NCBI RefSeq assembly: GCF_028453695.1
Contig: NC_135774.1
Coordinates: forward strand, 31,930,001 to 31,994,000
DNA from: Augochlora pura
Lineage: Eukaryota; Arthropoda; Insecta; Hymenoptera; Halictidae
Length of the DNA stretch: 64,000 nucleotides
Direction of reading: 5' to 3'
Shown: positions 1-11,100 of the stretch, one piece after another
How positions within the stretch are numbered: the stretch's first letter is position 1
Layout: every line of letters begins with the position of its first letter
Notes under the pieces: model-generated
Told to the model about the DNA's origin: nothing
Databases searched by the model: none
The model's input: only the letters and a program-made list of their open reading frames with translations
Position numbers and translations under genes: made by a program

Positions 1-1290
1 ACATAACGTATACTCGTTCTTTGCTACGGGAACAACGGTTTCGAGCCTCGAACTTGCACCTTCCATCTAGCAGCCGGTGCTAATTAATATCGGCTTAATT
101 CTACCGATATTCTTGGTTTGTTAGAATTTCGTAGCTACCGCCTCGTTAACGTAGAAATTCGACAGAAATTCTCCGACGTGGAATCGTTGCTCACTTTCGA
201 TGATCTAAGGATCGACGAGCGACACTTTTCACTAATTGTCAGCGTTATATCCGCGACTTTGATTCACTGTCACAAGCACGTGATACATCCCTCGCTGTTA
301 GCAATCGTGCGTGGTGATCGTTCGAGAGAAACCCGAGACGATAGTGAAAATAGAGAAACTTATTGTAGAAGAGGTACAGTGAATGAGTAGTTTCGTACTC
401 ACCAAGCTCATGATGCTGTCTGTGCCCACGCTCGGTTAGCACGCGGCTTTTACTCAGGAAGACGATCTTCGGGTAGTGATAGTTTTCTGAAAGAGGAGGG
501 GACTACGATGTTGATACACGTGTAGGAGAGGCATGCCGTTGAAGAAACCTGCCAAGGAATTCGCTTCTGTTTGATAGCTTCCAAATAACGACAAACTTGT
601 TCCGGGATCCATCGTTTACGAGATTTTCGCATTCTAGTCTGAGAAAGTTGTCGCCGCTTCCGGTGCAAGTCTCGAACTATCGAAATCTTTATTCGTAGCG
701 ATTGATTTAACGTTATTAGATATTTCTTGAATCACGCGGAATCTTCGTATTAATTTTGTTCTTTGTTATTAGTGTCTTGGGTTAATTGTCTTGGAATTCG
801 ATCCTTGATTCTTGAAATACATACTTGGAAAAACCAAAAATATATGGCCGGAGAATCGAATTCCGGATCTTCTCTTGCCGGGTGATTGTTTTAACTAATT
901 GAGCTAACCCAGTTATCCGATGCAATTAATTTTACGTAGATCGTTTAAATGAAACGAAGATAATTTTCCACGTCTTAAAGTTTCCGTAATTTAGTTTTTC
1001 AACGAATATACCGTTCCTTTTGTGACGTGTTTTCTTCTTCTTTTAAGCTTTTAACAACATTCGAATATTACTTGAATGAAATGTTCAGTAAATAAATAAA
1101 TATAGATAGATAATCGTAACAAAATGTACTTGCCAATGATTTTGTTATTGTATATATATTATCATAGTTCGTAAAGAAAAATCGGAGAATTCAAAATTGT
1201 TGCGTCAGCTGACGATATATACGCGCACACGGGAATGCAATCTATAATGACGATCAGTACAAATTGCATCGCAGATACGCAGAGCAAACG
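1..1290. other. Left flank, no supported gene
   Basis: AT-rich sequence upstream of FBXO9. I see no reading frame I can name. On the - strand there are splice-like signals around 403-676 (see findings), but two incompatible frames both look open, so they cannot be called a gene. The last few hundred bases probably hold the FBXO9 promoter. Confidence 0.5.
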
Positions 1291-1299
1291 GGCGAAAAC

Positions 1300-1311
1300 C
1301 ATGGCGGCGGT
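1300..1311 (+). promoter_or_regulatory. YY1/Pho-like CCATGGCGGCGG element in FBXO9 5' region
   Basis: The string CCATGGCGGCGG lies about 110 bp upstream of the proposed FBXO9 start. CATGGCGGC-type sites for YY1/Pleiohomeotic are common just downstream of transcription starts in animal housekeeping genes. The same ATG would open a 24-codon upstream reading frame ending at 1375 if it lies in the transcript. Site function is inferred from motif only. Confidence 0.3.
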
Positions 1312-1411
1312 TCTGTTGGCGAAGTTGCACTTCCGTTGTGTCGTACGTTTTTCCGACCGAGAGTACAAGCGCTGAAGAGATCGTACCATAAAAGTTGAAT
1401 CAGGATCAAGA

Positions 1412-3319
1412 ATGGTACGTGTGCCGTCGCTAAACAACGACTGTCGTCCCAATGTTACCGAATAAAACTCTCGTCACGTCAACATAACCTCAACCGAGAA
1501 TGATACAACGTCATCGTTTCGATATCATCTCTTTTCGTTTCGTACCGTAACATTATACATACTAATCGTTTGAAATCCATTTGTCACACGTCCATATCTG
1601 ATCGCATGAGATTTGTTGGCGCGATTAAAATGGTTCGTCATGTTATTTCCTGCCGCGGCAACAGAGTCAAACCGGTCAATCTGGTAAATCAGATGACGAC
1701 GGCGAGGATCAAGAAGGCTCGTCTTTCTCGGACACCAACATCGAGGATGCCTTAACATCTTTCCGGGAGCAATGGCAACGCGAATTGGTTTTATCGCCGA
1801 AACGGGATACCTCCAAGGCTTCCTCCTCGAAATCGGTCGAAATCAACGTCGACTACAACGTGGAAAACATCGAGGACAAGGTAACACCATTCGACGATTG
1901 TTAAGCAAATCCTTCATGATAATAGATGATTCTGTTCCAGGCGAAAAATTTGTTTTTGATAGGCATCGAGTACGAGAAAAGTCGAAAATTTTACGAGGCC
2001 ATTCAGTTTTACAAACGCGCTGTACAATTAGTTCCTGACATTGAGTTTCGGTTGTATGAGTCGACTAAAATGGTACCGAACGACGAGAGCCTTGAAAGCT
2101 TAGACAATGATTCAGTCTCTGTTGATAATAACGATGAGAATCATAATGACGAAGAGGAAGAGGAAAGTGATTTATTTGTTAAGCTATGCAAAATTGTAAA
2201 CCGCAATAAATGTGTTTGTTTTCCTAAATTTGAGCAAAATGTTAGTATTTATTGTTTACAATTGGTGAATCAGATGTTATATCGCTTCATGGGATGCCTT
2301 GATTATGTTATTGACGTCTGTTTCCTTGCATTAGACAACACATATTTCTGCTCTGCCAATGGAGATAGTGCTTTATATTTTGAGATGGGTCGTGTCCTCC
2401 GAGCTAGACATGAGGTCCCTGGAAATGTTTTCCAGAGTGTGTCGTGGATTTTATATATCTGCCAGAGACTCTGAGATTTGGAGGCTCGCCTGTATTAGGT
2501 AAGCCGCAAGCATTTCTTAGCGTGCCATTCATAAAGTCAATAAAATATTTTTCAATTACATTGTTACTAAATTCTCTAGAGCATGGGGTGTCAACTGTGG
2601 CACTTACGATCCAACGTACCAGTCGTGGAGGGAGATGTACTTAGAGAGGCCTAGATTGAGGTACAACGGATGCTACATCAGCAAGACTAGTTACATCCGC
2701 CACGGCGAGACCAGTTTTCAAGATCCGGTTTACAGACCGTGGCATCTGGTGGAATACTTCAGGTACCTAAGGTGGGTATGGTCGCAACTTCTCGTCATTC
2801 CGATTCTAATGTTATCTTCTCACAACGAACAGATTTTTCCCTGAGGGTAAAGTCCTAATGCTAACTTCAACCGACGAAGCACAAGCCTGCGTAAACGCTA
2901 TGAAAAGTCGCAGCCCGCGGAATCCGTCGGTTTTGGTCGGTCATTATCGATTGCACGATAATTTCGTTACCGTAGTCCTTAAGAAACAGGATTCCAAGGT
3001 AGCCGTTATCAACAGAAAGAAAAAGAAAGAACCTACGCACGAACGAACGTTCCATATTGTAAGTACGTCAACTTACCACACTGTTTTCGAATAGAGCGGC
3101 TACTATGTCATCTTTTTTTTTTAGGAATTCGAAATCAAAGACCACTACAAACGAACTAATTCTCTTTTGAAATGGCTGGGTTACACTATAGTCACGAGGT
3201 ATGGGAACGAGCACGAGGCACGAATGTGCTTGAAATGTGCATTTGCTACCCGATATCCGCCACTTAAGTTTAGCAGGGTCAAGAGCTACACTCAAGAGAG
3301 CGAAGCTCCCCTGCAGTAA
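1412..3319 (+). CDS. FBXO9: F-box only protein 9 (SCF ubiquitin ligase substrate receptor)
   Basis: Exons: 1412-1414 (ATG only, tentative), 1665-1880, 1941-2240, 2335-2498, 2580-2771, 2833-3058, 3125-3319. Together they give 431 residues, close to the vertebrate protein. Residues about 74-108 form a TPR-like helical pair (AKNLFLIGIEYE, then EAIQFYKRAVQLVPDIE). An acidic linker follows, then the F-box from about 176 (HISALPMEIVLYILRWVVSS). Next comes the family-specific C-terminal region (WREMYLERPRLRYNGCYISK, VEYFRYLRFFPEGKVLML, VLVGHYRL) and the end FSRVKSYTQESEAPLQ. All junction phases agree. Family knowledge: FBXO9 links SKP1-CUL1 to substrates such as TEL2 and TTI1 in mTOR signalling. The first exon is the weak point: the frame is closed upstream of 1665, and an ATG followed directly by gtacgt at 1415 fits phase 0, but another upstream exon is possible. 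Confidence 0.92.
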
Positions 3320-3962
3320 ACAGAGCTAATTAATTACGCGAAAACTATCGTATCGGAGCGAAGAAGATTTAATTTCCGCAGGTCAGCGTTGCTCGTACAA
3401 ATTTCTGTGCTTTAGTTAAATGCTTCGGTATTAATCCTTTTCATCTGAAATAAGAGAATAGTTATTTTTTGTTGCGCAATTTGGTATATTTTCAAGAATT
3501 TTTATTCACTCATCGTACAATCGTTATGCTACAGTTGTCTGTTAAATTTGAGTTTCACGGAAGCTGTATCAGTGAGTAATCGATGAATGCGATCTATCGT
3601 TTCGTGGTGCACTTGTTGTATACCTTGCGTTCTTCCGAAATGTGTACTGCTTGTATTTTCCGAAGTTGTTCGCATACTTTATTCGTCGGATCTTTCATAG
3701 AATTCAGGGCGACAGTTAATTAATGGTTTCTACGCTGCAGGTATACTAATAATAGTTAATATCGATCAAACTATAAACTAACTATCATGGAGCATGCAGC
3801 TTTACTTAATCAGAACCGCAAGAATATAGAAGATACATTGACGCAATGCAATAATTTCTGTCCATGTCTAACGAGACTTTAGTTCTTGCAGCTCTGGTTG
3901 TTCTCTTCCATTAATTTTGTATAGGATTCTACTTAGAAGCGCCTACGTTTGGTCGAGTAAGA

Positions 3963-3968
3963 AATAAA
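3963..3968 (+). terminator. Candidate FBXO9 polyadenylation signal AATAAA
   Basis: First good + strand AATAAA after the FBXO9 stop at 3319, implying a 3'UTR of about 650 bp. It is followed by T/G-rich sequence. The assignment rests on position and motif only. Confidence 0.4.
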
Positions 3969-4156
3969 AAAGTACGAGTACCGTATATTAATCGAATATA
4001 TACTTGTTTCGCAATCATAGAAGGTCTATTTGCGGTCGATCGCGTTCTAATGCGATGCAAATTTCTGCCGGCACTACGCGAGTAAAACGAAGTTAGGTAC
4101 GCGAGTAATATCGCGACACGGTATTAAATGAATTCGAATGAATAGTTTGGAACAGT

Positions 4157-4162
4157 TTTATT
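4157..4162 (-). terminator. Candidate PAQR4 polyadenylation signal
   Basis: TTTATT on the + strand is AATAAA on the - strand, about 590 bp past the PAQR4 stop. The FBXO9 and PAQR4 transcripts would then end about 190 bp apart, tail to tail. Confidence 0.35.
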
Positions 4163-4318
4163 CGTCTAAATATAATACTGACATTGTGAAGCGATTTACT
4201 TGGATCGAGAGAATGATTGCTCGGGAACACATCGTGTACGTTGCTGTGAATGTCTATAATAAACTGTATTTTTGATGTGCTTATTCGCTCAAAATTATTC
4301 TTCTCGGGTTCTCTTCGT

Positions 4319-4360
4319 TCTCTCTCTCTCTCTCTTTCTCTCTCATTACTTTCCTCTTCC

Positions 4361-4398
<38 letters not shown>
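4319..4398. repeat. Compound (CT)n / (TA)n microsatellite
   Basis: A CT-dinucleotide run (4319-4344), a short spacer, then about 38 bp of TA dinucleotides with one interruption. It lies in the PAQR4 3'UTR region. Confidence 0.9.
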
Positions 4399-4749
4399 CT
4401 CTCTGTTAATTATCACCTGAACCGAATCGGGCACAGATTCGCATTGTCCTCGATATGACGCGTTCAATTTTGTACTAACGGTTGTACTTGGACTGCTCCA
4501 CGTATAGTAAAAGAGAGTGGAAATTCTTCTTGTTGACAGTATGAAAATTTGGTACGCGTTATGTACATGTCTTTCGTTTGTCTTATCGTACAGGCGCGCA
4601 TCCACGTAAAAAGATCTCTTTCGCTCTGCTATTAACATATCTCTCTTTGGTCGTCGATCGAGGAACGACACCTGCACGAGAGTGGTCGCCGGTTCTTGTT
4701 AGGCTCGTAATTTATCACAGTCTGCAGTGAAATGATATTCACGGTTCAA

Positions 4750-7722
4750 TCACAGTTCATCGTGCTTAGACGAGACCAGGCTCGTCCCGTTGCATGCGTT
4801 TGCATCCGACATCCAGGTAAGATCCTGCATCGTTGCGGCGTGCATCGAGCACACCGCCAAAACAACCAGCACGTGCATCAAGTTGTGTGAATTCAACGCC
4901 AGGTCCAGCTTGCCAGGAATCCACTTCTCGGGAATACGCATTGCCCCGATCGTCGCTCCCACGACTGATATCATGTCCTGAAACATAATTGGTTTCAATC
5001 GGTTGCGACCCCTTCCTCGAAAAATCCTTCTTCATCGATCTCGTCGCGACTCCGATGTTAGCTAAAACAGGAAACGTGTGCATCGATCAAGAGTAGTATT
5101 TTTTGTCTCCGTCGTGACATCTTTCAGTTGATAAAAAGATTTCTTTATCGAGTTGCAGGTCCTTGTGCGTTCATATACAAACTTCCATGCTCGTATTGAT
5201 TAAAAATAAAATATTTTTATCGAATAATATTCGCAAAAGTTTGTTCTCGCCGTTAGACTTCTAAACTTTAAGCAAACTTCTAAAATAGAAATCATGTAAT
5301 ATTGATCGAAAGTAAATGTGATTTAACGACATTTTACCTCGAGAACGCTATTAGTTGAGACTTTCATATCGACTGTGAGAAATGTTCTAGCGCTAGTAAT
5401 TCTCAAAACTAAATGATTGAGGATGGTGACTAAAATCGGCATTTCCATGCAGGTGTCGATAAATTTGTGAATCGAATGGTTCCTCGTTTACCTGTAATAT
5501 AACATGGAGCAACGCGTCCGGATTTCCCCCGCCGATTCCAAAACACCGCAAAACCATTAATAGCATTCTCATGAGAAAAGGAGGTGCGAAACATAATCTT
5601 CTCTCCCACGGAGAAAGCGCGTGCATCGCCTGTAAGGTACGAAAGATAATTATCTATTCGAGCAATTAAGGTTAATAAATTAAGCGAATCTGAAAAGTTA
5701 TGGAACTTGCCATGAGGAGTCCCCACATACAAAGAAAGCAATAAATAAAGATACAGAAATACCAGTAACTGTCTGGGAGACAGTGGACCGTTGCCGTCAT
5801 CATAGGCATCGCTCCTAGAATATTAATAATTCCGATTATCTATTACCATTGATGGTCATGCTTCAGACAGATTCGTTAGAAGTTACCGAAACTTTGGCAC
5901 AGCCATATGCCGATCATGTCTAGTTTCAGCAGTTTTCTGTAGAAGACCTCATCATAATTTAAGTTCATGAAGAGATGATAGATGAAGGAACCAATCCACG
6001 GACTGACGGCACCGATTAGGTGACACCATGATAAAATTTCTGCGAAGGCACCTTGGGTGCTCCATGGAAGAAGTTGCGGTATTGTCACTAGCATGTACAA
6101 GATGGCGAATCCTGTAACATAAACGATGCACACTTCGATTCAAATAATTAATTAAAATTAATAATTTTGTTATCTTAATTTTACCGGAAAAAATCTTTTA
6201 GTAATCGTAGGAGATGCCCATTTCGTAAAAGACGGAACAAAACGAGATGGCACAGTTTTTTTACAACTTTATCATATATAATGAGGATAATTGAGTAAAG
6301 ACATCATTATTTAGAAAGAAATACAATCTTTGACACAATAGTAATTTGCTTCGTTAACAATGTTGCCCTCTTCTATTTTATTGTCATAGAATTGATCGCG
6401 TGGAGTTAAACGTTACATGCATAAATCGGTAGCTTCGTATCAAATAAATAATTCATTAAGCAAAAGTATGACATGTCTTTCTGACATGTAAGTTTAACTC
6501 GGCCATTTTATGACTTATTAATGAACCAATGGAATATTTCTAAACGTAATTTTGATAAAACGTTTATCATCTTTTAAGTTACTAAAGTATCTGCGAACGC
6601 GGTAGTGCTGTTATCGTTATCATATATCGGTGTTACGAATCCACAAAGGTAGTTTTTCTACGGCTTCTGATATTGATTTTTAATCATTCCGCGATACGCC
6701 GACAGAAGTATGATGATTTTTGCATAAGTTCACCTTGAAACTCAAGGGTAATCCATTTTTCTTCTTAATTCAATCAGAGCTAACGCCTGTTTGTCCTTCT
6801 CAATACGATCAGGGATGACTGCAAAAAGATTAGGTAGTACGGCAGTAGTTGCTATCTATGTTCCTGACGTTTCGCGCGTTTGTAAACCTATTTTTTTGTG
6901 ATTTACGAGTAACCGTCTGACCTGATTGTTAACTAAAATTTATTGACAAAGTTCTAGAAATATGATCGTTTTGTTGAGATGCACTTGAAGCGTCGGTGTA
7001 CCAGCTAAGGAATATACACCTATTTCAAGATGCATTCAAACGAGTTTGCACAATGAAAAGAAAACTTCAGAGGCAAATGGATTATATGTACGAGCGGCTA
7101 AAATATGCTGTTAAGATAAATAAAAGCGTCATGAGACAATGAGAGATTAATACGAAAAGATGATAAGATCACGAATGGCGGATGTCTCTCGGACGGATAA
7201 CGTTGTCCTCGATCGATTCATAATCGTAGGAAAACGAAATAATTGCTTCGCCAGCGTAGAATCAGGCTCGAGAGACGATGCAAGGCCAAGTTCCTAGACC
7301 CTATCGGATGCGTACCCAGACCTCGCACGCAGTTTCACCCTGTCTCCTCTTGCTGAGAGAGAAGAAGGGAGAGAGGACGGAGTGGGGAAAGTCCCCTCGC
7401 CTCGGTGACCTTGATAGGGCTGAGTTAGGTCTCGGTTAGACCCAACCGATGCGACTACACTAGACACACTGACAATGGGGGAAGAAGACTCACCGTGGGT
7501 CATGATATTGACGGTCTCATTGTGGAGATAAAACAGACTCCCGAGACACTGTCGCACGGTCATAAGCGGCCTGTACCCGGTGCGGATGTGAGGGTTGAAC
7601 TGCAGGTGTTTCGGCATGTCTTTCCATTGTCGCAGCAGACAAACGTTCGGTTTCTGTTCGCGTGGCGGCGGCTGCTCTGGCATCCTGCCGTTCTTGATGT
7701 CCTGGCTGTCGAACGAGTCCAT
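4750..7722 (-). CDS. PAQR4: Progestin and adipoQ receptor family member 4 (seven-helix membrane protein)
   Basis: Five exons on the - strand: 7722-7494, 6111-5887, 5814-5711, 5629-5492 and 4977-4750. All phases match and give 307 residues. The start is the only Met after the upstream in-frame stop. Family marks: HLQFN and TGYRP (residues 40-52), SLFYLHNE (62-69), the Ser-x3-His of the PAQR metal site (S118, H122 in SFIYHLF), the conserved Asp of LLKLD (D143), the segment LPERW/IPEKW-type (IPEKWIPGKLD) and the C-terminal H-x3-H (H263, H267 in SHNLMH). This order and the short N-terminus fit PAQR4 best; vertebrate PAQR4 is a Golgi protein that affects sphingolipid and ceramide balance. Oddities: intron 3 has a GC donor (5710-5709), and the protein ends KHDEL, an ER-retrieval type tail. 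An ORF-internal start or other PAQR class is unlikely. Confidence 0.93.
5630..5710 (-). other. GC-AG intron in PAQR4
   Basis: Intron 3 of PAQR4 (81 bp) begins GCAAGT directly after the ATG codon of the LLM residues and ends TTACAG. No GT donor nearby keeps the frame. GCAAGT is the usual form of a GC donor, which are about one percent of introns in animals. Confidence 0.8.
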
Positions 7723-8159
7723 GTTACTGGTGTCCTGGAGCGGAGAATCTGATGCCTCCGCATTATGCTCGTCGTTTCGAAGCGACGTCGTGCAGTCCGA
7801 ACGAGTTCGAGAGGGGTGTTCGAAGCACGGTTCACACGCGGATCCCGAAACCAGTTTTATCCCGGCACCTCGTCGCCAACAGCGACGGCGACGGCGACGT
7901 CGTTACTGCATCAGTTTCGCACTGGATGGCTCCGTCCACCACCATCCGTGATTCCGAGCTCTCTGACGGTACCGTTACCACGGAAACCGCATCGATCCTT
8001 TTCATTGCCAGAGAGAATGCGCCCCTCGGATACGCGGGGAACACCCGCGACATAGTAGTCCACCATCTAATCCCCCTCCCGCAGGAAACGCTATCGTAAA
8101 TCGTGACGCGCACACATTTAGCGGGCGCGCTCGCGACAATTTGCGGCGCCTCGCTTTTC

Positions 8160-11100
8160 AAATATCCCCGTCCCCGTGAACAAATAAATCCTGTTGGTGG
8201 TTCACGGGCCTCGTGATCGACGAGGCGCTTTGCGAAACCGGGTCATCTTAACAACGAACTTATCCTTTCTACTAATCCAACCCCGAAAGAGCATTTAGTT
8301 TAGGCCTAGGCGATTTGAGGCCTTGCTTTCTCACTTTGCAGATCGCCATTTCTACAGTAGATAGTTCCGGATGAAAAAATTCGAAGGAGAAAAGTGAAGG
8401 GTCTCTAAAGATTAGGATTTTCATCGTTGGGTCTGCACAAATTCGAAATGGGAAAATGAAGTTGAAGTGTACGCGTTCGCAGGCTGCTAAATGTTGGCAA
8501 GGCACTGTGGAAACTCTGGAGTGGGTCATCTTGATAACATCCTTATCTTTAGTAACAGCAGTTCGATCTTAAAAGAGTTTTCACTTTAGGGAATATGAGT
8601 ATATTGATTTTATCACTTTGCAAGTATTATACTGGGGTCTTTGGATTTTGGAATTGTTTCCTTACTAAAAAGTACGATTGATTTTGGTTTCTTTAGTCGG
8701 TGAAACGAACCGCAACTATTTTTAAGTAGCCGCAATTAAGAAAATTTGAATATATTTGCAGGTTCTGAATATATCGTAATAGAAGCGTGAACAATATTCT
8801 ATAAAATAACAGCTAAGATATTTTAACTGACACTTTGGAATTCAGAACAATTCTTTAAAATTTTCCTTCGTCATTTAGAAAACAACGACACTTTAATTAG
8901 AAACAATCCCTAAATATTGTATACTTGTACCTTGGGTCTCCTCAAGTTTTCCAGTGTACCCCGTCGAGTTTCTCTTTAGCGTTTGCGAACTTCTGGCAAG
9001 TGCCTTTTATAGCCTGAGCCAGATTATTTAGGAAATGCATGAGCCTTGATATTTATAGGAAAAGGTTAATTAAAAGGACAGAATAGATTTCGCACTAATT
9101 TATTGATAGATTCCCTAACCTTCGATTTTCCGACAATCTTGACACGAGCACTACTTCATTCTCGAAAAATTCGCGCATAATATTACCGCGATTTAACTTA
9201 ACACCGGCCAAGCTACGTTACAATTTAAACATTTCAAAGATTTTATTTACAATTTTAGAAAACTCGCGACACGACAATTTGACATGTTCGCAATTCGTTC
9301 GCCACTGCCACGCTGTTTGATCAATTTCACTTTCGAATTTGCAATACCCGAATGACGAACAATATTTTTAGCTTGCCCTGTTGTACACCGAGATTCGGGC
9401 AAGACTCTTGGTTGGGGGCCAATATTAACCGTGGTCCGAATACCGCGTAAATTGAAATTGTCCGCGCGTTATTCAGCGACTGCGGATTGTTTTTTGTGGC
9501 GATTGCCCATTCTCGTCGTACATCAGACACTATCATTTAAGGAAAACAGGAAGTGAGCGAGACCGAAACAAGAATCGCAGATCGCGAACTTTACGCGACG
9601 CGTGTGCCTCCTGCAGCTGCCGCTCACTGAAAATAAGGACAGACACGATCGACTGTAATCAATGGACGGTTTCCAACTTGTAAGCTTACATAATTAATTC
9701 GTGAATCACGTCCCGTTGCCTTACATACGTAAAATAGTTGATTTTCTTGATCGCAAGACCCTTGTCGGCTGACACGGTCCTCGGACATGCTCTGTCTTCG
9801 ACAGACAATGCTCTTTGTTCCTTAATTAAGATCAAATAGTAACTAGAATAACGCGGTCTCGACCACGGGGTTAGTTTGTCGCGAAACGGCGCAAGCGCTA
9901 CACGATACGACGGGACGCGCTGCTTGCATCAAATCCTCTCGGTAAGCTGCACCTATCCTATTCGGATAAGATGGGTGCAGGTATCATACAGTGTCTGATC
10001 TGTCGTTATGCCGTTCGAACCACGTCCGTTTTGACAAACGCGTTCAAGAGCCAGCGCAATAATCTGATCCATAGATCGCAGGTACGTCGAGATCGAATTT
10101 ATTCGCTGCTCGTCCCATTGATCCTGTTAATCCTTTGATCATCGAGTTTCTCAGCCCCGTAACGCCATTGGCGCAGGTCCAGTCGCGTCACGTGGTCTTC
10201 TGCATGGGGAAACAACGGTTACACCGAATTATCGACGTGACCTCGACCGGGTACCACTTGCCCAGCTCCGAAAGCCTCGGTGGTGGTGTACCTGCGATGC
10301 TTGCGAATTGTAACGCGGGGGTGGCTTTGGCTTTTTGCTCGGAATTCTTATAAGATCGGATTTCTTATTCAAGATTCACGCGTGTTCGAACGTAACCGAG
10401 TGACCGAATTTTTTCAGCAGTCCTACAGAGAATTATGGACGTTCGCAGCTGATCTGATCCCGTCCGCGGCTACGAAATGTCTCGGCCCTGTGCAGACTAA
10501 TTGTAAGCTGATGACGTTCACCTCGACTACACAGGTAAGCGGATGCTCGTATGGTTTCTTTTAATTTTCGCGGCCACAGTTTTTTTATCACGCGTGTCTC
10601 GCCTGATCATCAAAACTTTCGCCGATAACGATGTAGTTACCCTCTCTGGATGGGCTTGCGTCGTGGTGCCACCTAGGATAATATACAGAGGTCATCAACT
10701 GGCCTCTCTCGGAGTTTGCTTGTTTATCTTGTAGCCTCGTGAACGCCGTAATTAATATCGTTCTCGGGCCCCAGTGAGAGTATGCTGTGGAATTTGGTGA
10801 CTCTGATTAAACGCGGTGTCGTGCGGCTAATAAGTAATTTGATTTGGGGACAGGTACGTAGAGTTTCTGTGATAAATTATGTATGATTCCGTGGTCGCTC
10901 CAGTTCGGACACGTAGGTCGTTCTTGCGAATTGTGTCGTGGATGAAAATCCTGTTTACATCGTAGAATGGTGCTCCGCGTGTGATTATTTCGTCTCGTTT
11001 AATATTATCTTCCTTCATTTAGTGCGAGGATATTGGTAATTTTTCTTCGTGTGACTAAGAAACGAGGTTACCCAATTCTATAACGTGCCGCCAATAGGGT

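Noticed and set aside
1162..1452. - strand frame containing a signal-peptide-like stretch (MQFVLIVIIDCIPVC)
   Set aside because: Short, ends soon after, overlaps the likely FBXO9 promoter and 5'UTR; no partner exon.
4093..4677. 194-codon - strand frame in the PAQR4 3'UTR region
   Set aside because: Runs through TA and CT microsatellites; low complexity, no domain.
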